From positions 1 to 64,000 of the forward strand of contig CAWJLG010000018.1 in NCBI GenBank assembly GCA_963843595.1: a stretch of DNA of 64,000 bases, read 5' to 3'. Of the stretch, positions 29,625 through 38,004 are shown piece by piece. The DNA is from CAIWHR01 sp963843595 (GTDB taxonomy: Bacteria; Pseudomonadota; Gammaproteobacteria; Burkholderiales; Casimicrobiaceae). Every line of letters starts with the position of its first letter. The stretch's first letter is position 1. The notes below the pieces were generated by a model. The model made no database searches, was not told where the DNA came from, and saw only the letters and a list, made by a program, of their open reading frames with translations. Both the position numbers and the translations under genes were made by a program.

Positions 29625-30728
29625 CGCCGTCGCAGCTCCGGCAGCGCCGAAGGCGCGTGCTCTCGACAACCCGAGGGCCCGCCGCGTCCTGCGGTTCACC
29701 ATCGGCGTGACGCTGGCGACCGCCTACAGCACCTACGTCAACTGGCCCTTCTCGTTCCTGCTGCCGGCGCTGGTGATCCCGTTCCTGGCCTTGCCCATCC
29801 CGTCGGCACCGTCGCTGCGCTACGGGCTGTGGATCACGACGAAGCTCATTGCGTTCGCCGGCCTCGGGACGCTGCTGATGCTGCCGCTGCACAGCCATCA
29901 GCTGTTCGGCTTCGCCGTGGTCGCGCTCATCCTCTTCGTCAACTTCTACCTGCAGGCCGAGGGCAGGATCACGAGCCTCAATGCCATGATCGTGATCGTC
30001 GGCATCACGCTCGTTCCGGCGTTCGGCGAGAACTCGCTGGATACGGGCGTCGAGTTCGCGAAGGGCATGTCGCAGTGTGCACTGGCCATGTTCCCGATCC
30101 TCTGGATCGCGTTCGCTGCGGTGCCCGGCGGCGTATTTCCGGGCCTGCCCAACGCGCCGCGGATCGAAGGCACGCCGGCGACCGGGCCATCCTGGCGCTG
30201 CGGCCGGTGCTGGTGCTGCTGCCGCTGTTCGCGTACATGCTGAGCAGCGACAACAACATCCGCTACCTGATCGGCTACTACCAGCCGGCCATGATCGCGC
30301 AGCATGCGAAGCGGGCGACCGCGCGCAAGCTGACCGTCGACCTGATCGTGGCCACGCTCATCGGCGCCACCGGCGGACTGATCATGTGGTGGCTCATCAA
30401 GCTGTGGCCGTCGTGGTTCTGGTTCGTCCTGGTGATGGCGCTGTTCTCGCTCTTCTTCGCGACCCGCATCTTCGGCCACGGACCCGGCGCGCTGACGCCG
30501 AACTACTACCGGTGGAGCTACGGCCTGACGACGCTGGTCTTCATCGTCTTCCCGGACGCCCTGACGCAGGGGTTCACCGGCGACGATCCGAACATGAAGT
30601 TCTACGAGCGCATCGTCGACTACATGCTGGTCACCTCGTATTCGGTTTTCGCCGTCCTGCTCTTCGACGCGGTCGTGGACCGCCTGCGCGCGTTGCGCAG
30701 GCGATTCGCGCGTAGCCAGCCACAGTAG
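29614..30728 (+). CDS. DUF2955 / FUSC-like inner-membrane permease (one frameshift)
   Basis: About 371 residues after restoring one C near 30180 (ATR-AILALRPVLVLLP). Many hydrophobic helices: FTIGVTLATAYSTYVNWPFS, FSFLLPALVIPFLALPIPSA, LIAFAGLGTLLMLPLHSHQL, FGFAVVALILFVNFYLQAEG, then LIVATLIGATGGLIMWWLIK and WFWFVLVMALFSLFFATRIF. DUF2955 proteins are relatives of aromatic-acid and fusaric-acid exporters and regularly pair with HlyD adaptors. The gene overlaps the adaptor by 11 nt, a sign of one complex. Substrate unknown. Confidence 0.82.
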
Positions 30729-30772
30729 AACGCTTCCCTCGGTCGAACGGTGCAACCGCACGGAGCAAGCGG

Positions 30773-32461
30773 ATGTCTCAATCAACGATGATCACTGAGA
30801 CACGAGCGCCAGGGCTGCGCTTCGACATCGTCGCCGGTCTCACGGCGGCCGCGGTGGTCTTGCCGAAGGCCATGGCCTACGCGACGGTCGCCGGTTTGCC
30901 CGTCGCCATAGGTCTCTATACCGCCTTCATCCCGATGGCGATCTACGCGTTGCTCGGCTCGTCGCGCGTGCTGAGCGTCAGTTCCACGGCAACGCTGGCG
31001 ATCCTGACCGCCACGCAACTCGGACTGGTCGTGCCGGACGGCGACGCCGCGAAGCTTGTCGTGGCGACCGCCACGCTGGCCGCGCTGGTCGGCGCGATGC
31101 TTCTCGCGGCGAGGCTCCTGAAGCTGGGGTTCGTGGCGAACTTCATCTCCACACCGGTGCTGACCGGCTTCAAGGCGGGAATCGGCCTGGTGATCGTGCT
31201 GGACCAGGCTCCCAAGCTCATTGGTGTCCACATCACCAAGCACGGCTTCTTTGCCGATGTCCTGAGCCTCGCGCAGCATGTTCCCGAAACCTCGATGATC
31301 ACGCTGGCGGTGGCGGTGGCGACGTTCGTGGTGCTGATCGCGATGGAGCGGCTGTGGCCGCATTCGCCGGCCCCGCTTGTCGCCGTGGGCGGCGGCATCG
31401 CCGCGTCGTGGTTCTTCGGCCTGAAGGCGCTGGGGGTCTCGACGGTGGGCCTCATTCCGCAAGGGTTCCCGTCGCTCACGTTGCCGGACCTGGCGCTGAT
31501 CGAGCAGCTGGCGCCCGGTGCGCTCGGGATCGCGCTGATGAGCTTCACCGAGACGATTGCGGCGGGACGCGCATTCGCACGACCGGTGAACCTCCGATCG
31601 ACGCGAACCGCGAGCTGGTCGCCACCGGGGCAGCCAACCTGGGCGGCGCTCTCTTCGGCGCGATGCCGGCGGGCGGCGGCACGTCGCAAACGGCGGTGGT
31701 GCGCGCGGTGGGCGGGCGGTCGCAGAAGGCGTCGCTGGTAACCGCAGCCACCGCGCTGGCGACGATGCTGTTGCTGGCGCCGCTGCTGGGCCTGATGCCG
31801 CTACGCGACGCTCGCGGCCGTCGTCATCTTCTACTCGGTCGGGCTGATCCAGCCGGCGGAGTTCCGCGCCATCCGGGCGTGCGCTCGATGGAGTTTCGCT
31901 GGGCGCTGATCGCGTGCGTCGGCGTGCTGGTGTTCGGCACGCTGAAAGGCATCGTCGTGGCGATCATCGTGTCGATGATCGGGCTGGCGGCACAGACCGC
32001 CCATCCTCGCGTGTCGATCATCGGTCGCAAGCGAGGCGCCGACGTGCTGCGGCCGCTGTCGCCCGAGCACCCCGACGACGAGACGTTCGAGGGCCTGCTG
32101 ATCGTGCGACCGGAGGGGCGGCTCTACTTCGTCAACGCGCAGAGACGTGGCGCAGCAGATCGACGCGCTCGTCACGCAGAACAAGCCGCGCGTGCTGGCG
32201 GTGGACATGAGCCGGGTGCCCGACATCGAATATTCGGCGTTGCAGGCGCTGATGGAGGGCGAGAAGCGCGCGACCGAAGCGCGGCACCATCGTGTGGCTG
32301 GTGGGGCTGAACCCCGGCGTCATGGAGGTCGATGCGCCATGCCGGGCATGGACCAGCGCTTGGGCCGCGAACGCATGCTGTTCAACGCGCGCGCGGCGAT
32401 CGAGCGCTATCAGGCGCTGCAGACCACGGGCGGCATCGGGTCAACCGCAGCGATCAACTGA
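30773..32461 (+). CDS. SulP-family anion transporter with STAS domain (several frameshifts)
   Basis: About 562 residues if at least five indels (near 31570, 31800, 31870, 32140, 32285 and 32335) are repaired. The SulP membrane core is clear: FDIVAGLTAAAVVLPKAMAY, VAGLPVAIGLYTAFIPMAIY, GSSRVLSVSSTATLAILTAT, NFISTPVLTGFKAGIGLVIV and GALFGAMPAGGGTSQTAVVR. A C-terminal STAS domain follows (VLAVDMSRVPDIEYSALQAL). Family members carry sulfate, bicarbonate or other small anions, usually inward. It starts 44 bp after the DUF2955 gene and may belong to the same transcript. It has by far the most frame breaks in the window, so it could be a genuine pseudogene rather than a victim of sequence error. Confidence 0.72.
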
Positions 32462-32617
32462 TCGCCGACGCTCTTCACGTTGTCGACTCCGACGCAACCG
32501 GAGAACATGAAGCCCTTCATCACGATACGTTTGCGCCCGCTGCTGGCACAGGCGTAGCGAAGAGTAGATTTGACAACGTACCGTGACAGAGTTCGTCGAA
32601 AAAAGTGGCTCATCGGC

Positions 32618-33049
32618 TTAATGGGCCTCAGCCTTGAACCGCGGCCCGATCAATCTGGCGATGATCGCGAAGAAAAGGCCCGTGGATAGCCCGCACATAA
32701 GGATTCCCGTCAGCCCCTCGATGGGCCCAAGCATCCGCCATGGTTGCGGCAGTATTACGTCGCCATAGCCAATCGTCGCGTATGTCACTCCAGAGAAATA
32801 AAACGCCGACTCCACATCCGGCAGGCCGCCCGTCCAAAGAAAGAACAATGCCCAGATCGCTATCTCGGTCGCGTGGAGAAGGACCAGCCACCACGTCACC
32901 TCGATGAGCAGCACGGTCATGGGCCAGAAGCGCGTTGGCGCGTGGGCGTGCTTTCTCACAAGCACCAGGAGCAGAGTAACCAATCCGACGATGTGCACAA
33001 CCATGGTGATGGCCACGAGAACGAAGGCGGCGAGGATCGTCGAAAGCAT
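32618..33049 (-). CDS. Two-TM-type potassium channel (ion channel pore protein)
   Basis: 143 residues from the ATG at 33049 (MLSTILAAFVLVAITMVVHI); the frame extends upstream to 33163, but those residues look non-coding. Hydrophobic helices flank a pore loop with the potassium selectivity filter in TYATIGYGDVILP. An extra N-terminal helix and a WWLVLLHATEIAIWALFFLW segment make three or four membrane spans, as in Ion_trans_2 family proteins. No RCK or cyclic-nucleotide domain is present, so gating is unknown. It is convergent with the SulP gene. Confidence 0.82.
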   Translation of the reverse strand: MLSTILAAFVLVAITMVVHIVGLVTLLLVLVRKHAHAPTRFWPMTVLLIEVTWWLVLLHATEIAIWALFFLWTGGLPDVESAFYFSGVTYATIGYGDVILPQPWRMLGPIEGLTGILMCGLSTGLFFAIIARLIGPRFKAEAH

Positions 33050-33376
33050 CGTTAGCAATAACCTGCAAGAGTAGGTTCGGCCGGGGGCCCTGATTGGAGA
33101 CGTTGTAATTCTACAGGCAGCAATCGGCGTCGCAGCGAACGGCAATTGTTCGATATTGCTCACCAGATGGACACCACTCTGTTAGGCAAGTGTCCGCTCC
33201 CGTAAGGAGTAGCCGGCTGCAACGGGTCGACTCCAGCCTGTCGCTGATCCACAGAGCATACGTTCGCCAGAGTTCAGTACAGTCAGTAGCCCACTTTGAA
33301 TTTGCGGCGGCGTCGGAGGAGGGATACATAAATCTCCCAGCGCAGGATTTTGCCCGGCGGGGGGGCAGAAACGACA

Positions 33377-33397
33377 ACCCCGCCATGTAGGCGGGGT
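33377..33397 (-). terminator. Terminator after the Spy-like gene
   Basis: ACCCCGCC and GGCGGGGT form a perfect 8-bp stem around TACAT, 24 nt after the stop of the minus-strand Spy-like gene. TGTCGTTTCT follows on that strand, a weak U-tract. Confidence 0.6.
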
Positions 33398-33420
33398 CGC
33401 TGGTTGCGAAGCTCCATTGA

Positions 33421-33927
33421 CTAGTGCATTCGCCATGGCGTGTTCGAGCGCAACAGCTCGCGCTGTTCCTTGGTCAGCACCGCCTCGATCTGATTTTCCA
33501 TTTCGACGTGCGACTTGATCATCACCCGTCGCAGATCATCAACCTTCTTCTGTTGCTCGACGATCGCATTCGCATCCGGTTTATCGGCGAGGTACAGGAT
33601 GCGCAGCTTGAATTGCTCGGAGAGCAACTGGCCCATCGCATCCCAGTTCTTTTGGCGCGTGTCTTCGTGGATCCTGGCGATCTTCTCCTGCTGGTCGGTC
33701 GTCAATCCGAGCCCTGACAGACCACCTCCAAACCGGTTGCCCCATTCACCGCCATGGCCACCCATCATGCCGGGGCCACCCATCATCCCGGGGCCACCCA
33801 TCATCCCGGGGCCACGGTCGTATCCGGGTGGGGGTCCCGCCGTGCCCGCAGGTTGCCCGTTTGCTGTAACTACGGCGGTAGCCAAGCCCAACACCACCAT
33901 TGCCTTCACGAACGCGCTTCGCTTCAT
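33421..33927 (-). CDS. Spy/CpxP-like periplasmic protein (LTxxQ family)
   Basis: 168 residues from the ATG at 33927, which follows GGTGGAGG. The signal peptide is AFVKAMVVLGLATAVVTANG. The mature protein begins with a Gly/Met-rich linker containing three tandem GPGMMG repeats (18-bp units at about 33766-33820). A helical region follows with the two LTxxQ-type motifs LTTDQQEKIARI and LTKEQRELLR. Proteins of this type are periplasmic chaperones or envelope-stress and metal sensors; Met-rich stretches sometimes bind copper. No two-component partner is adjacent. Confidence 0.78.
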   Translation of the reverse strand: MKRSAFVKAMVVLGLATAVVTANGQPAGTAGPPPGYDRGPGMMGGPGMMGGPGMMGGHGGEWGNRFGGGLSGLGLTTDQQEKIARIHEDTRQKNWDAMGQLLSEQFKLRILYLADKPDANAIVEQQKKVDDLRRVMIKSHVEMENQIEAVLTKEQRELLRSNTPWRMH

Positions 33928-34304
33928 TGCCAGCCTCCACCTTCCGAACGTGAACGATAATTGGAAGCCTATGCCAATTCGCAACGCAGCTGTTGACTTT
34001 CATCAACCACGCCCCGAGCGCCGGTTTCACGCATCAGGCAACACATCAAGCGGGACACTGGGCAGCGGCCTTGTGGTTGTCGTTGGCGATGGTGACACAA
34101 TGAAGGTCGGTGTTGAGCCCACAAACGTCGGCGTTGTGCGGCTTGTGGCCGTGACCTCAACGGCAGCTTCCATCGGTTTCAGTGTCCGCTTCCGGCTCCG
34201 CCCAGTGTCGGGATCGGGTCGTTAGCGCCATTTCAACCAACGGTGGCGACCGGCTCCTTCCCGTCTGAAGCCGACGCCCAGTCGGCGTCGGCCAACGTCA
34301 ACTG

Positions 34305-34358
34305 ATGGCCGTTAGCGCCAGTTGACGAGCCCGGACTGAACGGCCGGTTTCGCGGCGA
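34305..34358 (-). repeat. 54-bp dispersed repeat, copy 2 (inverted)
   Basis: Begins ATGGCCGTTAGCGCCAGTTG and ends GGTTTCGCGGCGA. It is the exact reverse complement of 21030-21083, 13.2 kb away. Confidence 0.7.
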
Positions 34359-34523
34359 AGCGGACGGCCGGCGTCGTCGAGCGTACGACTGAGAGGGGCC
34401 CGTTCTCGGTCATTTTGCGGAGCGCAGTTCGGAGCCATCCGACACTGTCTGTAAGGTCGAATTGCGGTTAGGACAGCTCAGGCAAGCCCGCCTCAGCCTT
34501 CAAGTTCTTCTACACGTCGCTGG

Positions 34524-34529
34524 TAGAAT
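34524..34529 (+). promoter_or_regulatory. Possible extended -10 for thiM
   Basis: TGGTAGAAT resembles an extended -10 box (TGnTATAAT) about 95 bp before thiM. No good -35 box is at standard spacing, so this is tentative. Confidence 0.25.
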
Positions 34530-34621
34530 CTGCGCCAACGCGAGCCGCGCGCCTGGGCATGACGCAAGGGGGGCGCGATCGAAGTGAAGCAACTCATAAC
34601 GGCGTCCATCGCCGGCATCGC

Positions 34622-35470
34622 ATGAAACTGCCATTGAAACCCGCGCGTGCCGCGGGCGGCGCGCACTTCGGTGCCGCGGCCATCGCGGAGGATCTGCGCG
34701 CAGTCCGGGAACGCGCACCGCTCGTGCACAACGTCACCAATTTCGTGGTGATGCAGCAAACGGCCAACGCGTTGCTGGCCATCGGCGCGTCGCCGATCAT
34801 GGCGCATGCCGAGGCGGAACTCGACGAGCTGCTCGCCTATGCGGGCGCCCTCGTGCTCAACATTGGCACACTCGATGCGCCGTGGATCAGCGCGATGGAA
34901 CGTGCATTGGCCGTCGCCCGCGGGCGCGCGCTTCCCGTCGTGCTCGATCCCGTCGGCGCGGGCGCCAGTCGGCTGCGGACAGAAACGGCATTGCGGCTGC
35001 TCGGACGCGGCGGGGTGACGATCCTGCGTGCGAATGCGTCGGAGATTCTTGCGCTGGCGGGGGCAGCCGGGGCAACCCGGGGTGTGGACAGCACGCGCTC
35101 CTCGGACGCGGCGCGCGAAGCGGCGCATGGCATTGTTGTCCGCTACGGCTGTGCGGTTGTCGTCAGCGGCGTGGTCGATTATTGCATCGATCGCACGCGG
35201 GAGGTGCGCGTGCACAATGGCGTGGCAATGATGGCGCGGATCACCGGCATGGGCTGCACGGCTTCGGCGCTATGTGGTGCCTTCGGTGCGGTGCAAGCGG
35301 ACGCTTTGCGCGCCGCGGTCGATGCCATGGCAGTGATGGGGGTTGCCGGTGAACAGGCGTTCGCTGTGGCGCGGGGGCCGGGCACCATGGCGGCGAGTTT
35401 CTTCGATGCATTGCATCAGCTTGACATTGCGGAACTGGACCGCCGGTTGCAGGTCGATGCATCGCCGTAG
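34622..35470 (+). CDS. thiM: Hydroxyethylthiazole kinase
   Basis: 282 residues. Phosphorylates 4-methyl-5-(2-hydroxyethyl)thiazole with ATP for thiamine salvage. Family motifs: PLVHNVTNFVVMQQTANALL near the N-terminus, MAHAEAELDELLAYAGALVL, PVVLDPVGAGASRLRTETAL, TILRANASEILALAG, and the catalytic ITGMGCTASALCGAF loop with the conserved GxGC cysteine. An ATG at 34622 was used; upstream in-frame starts would add a low-complexity arginine-rich tail. It is followed 13 bp later by thiE, so the two form a thiazole-to-thiamine-phosphate unit. No other thi genes lie in the window. Confidence 0.93.
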   Translation: MKLPLKPARAAGGAHFGAAAIAEDLRAVRERAPLVHNVTNFVVMQQTANALLAIGASPIMAHAEAELDELLAYAGALVLNIGTLDAPWISAMERALAVARGRALPVVLDPVGAGASRLRTETALRLLGRGGVTILRANASEILALAGAAGATRGVDSTRSSDAAREAAHGIVVRYGCAVVVSGVVDYCIDRTREVRVHNGVAMMARITGMGCTASALCGAFGAVQADALRAAVDAMAVMGVAGEQAFAVARGPGTMAASFFDALHQLDIAELDRRLQVDASP

Positions 35471-35483
35471 CGCATAGGCAACG

Positions 35484-36128
35484 ATGGAGCGTCGCGAATT
35501 CGACCTCGGCGTCTACCTCGTCACCGATAGGGCATGCTGCGGCACCCGCGGCGTCGAAGAGGTGGTGCGCGCGGCGATCGACGGCGGCGTGACGCTGGTG
35601 CAGTTGCGGGACAAGAACGTCGACGCCGGTCCGATGCTCGCGTTGGGCCGCAGGCTCCTCGAGCTCCTGCGGCCCCTCGGGATCGGCCTGATCGTCAACG
35701 ACCGGATCGACGTTGCCCAAGTGCTCGATGCCGACGGCGCGCACATTGGGCACCAGGACATTCCTTACGCGGAGGCCCGGCGCCTGCTGGGACCGACGAA
35801 GATTATCGGTGTATCGATCGGCAGCGAGACCGAGGCGCGGGAAGCGGCGGGCTGGGATGTCGACTATGTCGGGGTCGGGCCGGTATATCCGACGGCGACC
35901 AAGCAGGATGCGGGTATTGCGCTGGGCCCTGGCGAGACGGCGCGCCTCGCCAGGATATCCGGCCATCGCGCCGTCGCAATTGGAGGAATCGACAGCGCGA
36001 ATGCCGCGACCCTGTACGCCGCTGGCCTCGAGGGTGTAGCCGTCGTCTCGGCCGTCTGTTCCGCACCCGATCCGGGAGCAGCGGCGCGCTGGCTGGTCGG
36101 CCTGATGCGGGAACATCGCGCGAAATAG
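35484..36128 (+). CDS. thiE: Thiamine-phosphate synthase
   Basis: 214 residues. Joins thiazole phosphate and HMP pyrophosphate to give thiamine monophosphate. The TIM-barrel motifs are present: VYLVTDRACC, GGVTLVQLRDKNVDA (pyrophosphate-binding), LIVNDRIDVAQVLDADGAHI, VDYVGVGPVYPTATKQDAG, and the carboxy-end phosphate-binding VAIGGIDSANA and GVAVVSAV. Translation probably follows thiM directly. Length is normal and no damage is seen. Confidence 0.94.
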   Translation: MERREFDLGVYLVTDRACCGTRGVEEVVRAAIDGGVTLVQLRDKNVDAGPMLALGRRLLELLRPLGIGLIVNDRIDVAQVLDADGAHIGHQDIPYAEARRLLGPTKIIGVSIGSETEAREAAGWDVDYVGVGPVYPTATKQDAGIALGPGETARLARISGHRAVAIGGIDSANAATLYAAGLEGVAVVSAVCSAPDPGAAARWLVGLMREHRAK

Positions 36129-36238
36129 CCTTTCACGCAACTCGATATCGGCGCCCGTACTGGTCTAGCGGACTTCCTGCGTGCCAGGAAGCCCATCCCA
36201 GTCGCCGAGACTGTCTGCGCGCGCGGAATGACGCCGGG

Positions 36239-36853
36239 TCAACTTGACCCCGTCCGCCGTGCAAGCGGATGTGTGCCCGGGTCGGGCATGCACAACCGGT
36301 GCCAGCCCTCGTGACCAAGGCGGCGCAGCGTCTCGATATTCCGCTCGTAGATGGCGGCCGCATCGGGAAATGCGTCCACGGCGCGGTCGATGCTGGCCTC
36401 GCGCAATAGGTGTAGCGTCGGGTGCGGTGAACGGTTGGTACAGTTCGCGATGTCGTCCGGTGCGCTGCCGGCGAACTCGTAGGCCGGGTGGAAGCTCGCA
36501 ATCTGCAGGCTGCCTTCGTGCCCGAGGTTCCTGATCACGGCATCGGCCTCCCGCAGGAAGAAGTGAAAGTCGATGAAGTCGGTCATCACCTGGGGATGGA
36601 TCAGCAAAGTGGTCTCGACCTCTTCCGGATTCGCCTGTCCCAATAGCTCGAGTTCGTGCCGCAGTTCCGCGAGCAATTCCTCAGCCGTCGTCGCCGCGGT
36701 GACCGCGTAGCGAATCTGCCGCTTGACGTATACGGCCTTGGCAAACGGGCACAGGTTGAGACCGATCACCGCCCGTTCCAGCCAGCGTTGCGTTGACGCG
36801 ATGACACCGGCGATGGTCGCCGCATCGTCGAAGGGGGTCAGGACATTGCTCAT
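36239..36853 (-). CDS. DUF1415 family protein
   Basis: 204 residues. The proteobacterial DUF1415 pattern is clear: TQRWLERAVIGLNLCPFAKA near the start, then LLIHPQVMTDFIDFHFFLRE, GSLQIASFHPAYEFAGSAPD, NRSPHPTLHLLREASIDRAV, and a terminal helix with a CMPDPG segment. The conserved LCPFAK cysteine and SPHPTLHLLRE suggest an enzymatic or metal-binding role, but no activity is established to my knowledge. It converges on thiE. Confidence 0.9.
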   Translation of the reverse strand: MSNVLTPFDDAATIAGVIASTQRWLERAVIGLNLCPFAKAVYVKRQIRYAVTAATTAEELLAELRHELELLGQANPEEVETTLLIHPQVMTDFIDFHFFLREADAVIRNLGHEGSLQIASFHPAYEFAGSAPDDIANCTNRSPHPTLHLLREASIDRAVDAFPDAAAIYERNIETLRRLGHEGWHRLCMPDPGTHPLARRTGSS

Positions 36854-36925
36854 CGTTGGGAGACAGGCCGGGGTTTGCGCTTGCCACCCTACGCGAACCC
36901 GCCCGCGATTGCGACCCGGTCGGCG

Positions 36926-37216
36926 CTATTTGATTTCGACGATGACCGAACCTTCGCTGACGGTGGGCGGGCTCGCCTGGACGGTCGAGGCATTCTTCTT
37001 GATCCACTCGCGTGCGACTTTCAGGCTCTCGTCGGCGCCTGCCTTGTCCTTGCAAACAGTCACCGACATACCGCCATCCCCACTGCGCAGCAGCGTGTAG
37101 CTCACGAGGCCGGGTACCTTTCGGAGGGTGGCCTCGACGTCGGCCTTGTGCTTTTCGAGCACGTCAAAAAGTTGCTTCGCACCGCTACCAGAATAACTTC
37201 TCACGACTGCATGCAT
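36926..37216 (-). CDS. Small dimeric alpha-beta-barrel-type protein
   Basis: 96 residues, preceded by AAGGAG. The sequence MHAVVRSYSGSGAKQLFDVL ... VPGLVSYTLLRSGDGGMSVT ... VCKDKAGADESLKVAREWIK has the beta-alpha-beta pattern of antibiotic-biosynthesis-monooxygenase-like (ABM) proteins, here without recognised catalytic residues. It may be a small-molecule-binding or monooxygenase-like protein. It follows the cupin gene on the same strand with 57 bp between. Confidence 0.7.
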   Translation of the reverse strand: MHAVVRSYSGSGAKQLFDVLEKHKADVEATLRKVPGLVSYTLLRSGDGGMSVTVCKDKAGADESLKVAREWIKKNASTVQASPPTVSEGSVIVEIK

Positions 37217-37273
37217 ATTCGATACTCCTTGTGATTGGCAGACTCGACTCCATTCCGGATTTGCGAACCCGGA

Positions 37274-37642
37274 TCAGGTCTTCTTGGCGTACTTCGCGAC
37301 ACCAGTGAAATCCAGCAACACACAACGTTTGTCGCCGACGATCCAGGCATCGTGTCCCGCGGGCATACAAAAGAAGTCGCCAGGGCCGTACTCAGTTTCA
37401 GTACCGTCTTCCATTTTGACCGCCATCCGTCCTTCCAGAACGTATCCGGTGTGTGTCGCCTGACAAGACGGGGTTCCGGCAATGGGCTTTACGTGTTGAG
37501 ACCACCGCCAGCCGGGCTCAAACTCACCGCGGCCGACCGTCGAATCACCAAGATGGAATACATCCATCTTGCCCTTGCCGTCATTGAACGGCCGGGTTTC
37601 GTCTGGCGATTCCTTCACCTTGCGAACCAAGTTGTGTCCCAT
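37274..37642 (-). CDS. Cupin-domain protein
   Basis: 122 residues. A single small cupin barrel: GRGEFEPGWRWSQHVKPIAG with the first metal-ligand block, THTGYVLEGRMAVKMEDGTE, the PGDFFCMPAGHDAWIVGD second block and VLLDFTG. The His/Glu ligand set looks incomplete compared with classic cupins, so it may bind a ligand rather than catalyse. The ribosome-binding sequence GGAGG lies inside a perfect 12-bp palindrome (GGAGGTACCTCC, 37643-37654) that touches the ATG. A small RNA hairpin there could limit translation; that is inference. Confidence 0.8.
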   Translation of the reverse strand: MGHNLVRKVKESPDETRPFNDGKGKMDVFHLGDSTVGRGEFEPGWRWSQHVKPIAGTPSCQATHTGYVLEGRMAVKMEDGTETEYGPGDFFCMPAGHDAWIVGDKRCVLLDFTGVAKYAKKT

Positions 37643-38004
37643 GGAGGTACCTCCGAGATTGTGTGGAGGAAACTGACTTTGCCCTCAGAAGATCGTGGGA
37701 ATCCACGATCTCGCCGGCGGGCGCCCAATGCGATCACCGTATAGGCTGAATTGCCGAAGAACGCAATTAGAATTATTCGTAACAGGAATCCAGCCGCGGC
37801 CGGAACGGCTGCTCCTAGTCAACGGGTAAGGCGGCTTCGCGTCGAACTGAGACCGTCGACGATCAGACCGATATCGGCCACGAGGCTTCCGGCATGGTCG
37901 TGGCCCGGCTGAATCTTTTGCAACCCTCGGAGGGGCTATCATCTCTCCGTCCAAGATGCTCGAATGGGTCGGGCATTTGCGAAATGTCGGCTAGGAACAA
38001 TGCC
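37643..38004. other. Divergent intergenic region
   Basis: About 360 bp between the cupin gene (minus) and the TTC38-like gene (plus). Apart from the palindrome over the cupin ribosome-binding site and the inverted repeat at 37690, nothing is recognised. Confidence 0.35.
37690..37711. promoter_or_regulatory. Perfect 9-bp inverted repeat between divergent genes
   Basis: AGATCGTGG, GAAT, CCACGATCT: a 9-4-9 inverted repeat 48 bp upstream of the cupin start in the gap shared with the divergent TPR gene. It is a candidate operator; a terminator is unlikely because no gene ends here. Confidence 0.4.

Larger units (their letters stand above)
33928..34621. other. Intergenic region with the second 54-bp repeat copy
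   Basis: About 690 bp between the Spy-like gene and thiM. No gene is supported. It holds the exact inverted copy of the 54-bp repeat (34305-34358), an imperfect inverted repeat GCCGACGCCCAGTCGGCGTC near 34271-34290, and a possible thiM promoter at 34524. I looked for a TPP riboswitch ahead of thiM and saw no CTGAGA...ACCTGAT core. Confidence 0.4.

Noticed and set aside
33766..33820. Tandem 18-bp repeats as a CRISPR array
   Set aside because: The repeats are contiguous without spacers and encode a peptide repeat in frame. No CRISPR array or cas gene was seen.
34480..34621. TPP riboswitch before thiM
   Set aside because: No CTGAGA and ACCTGAT core pair could be found in the leader.
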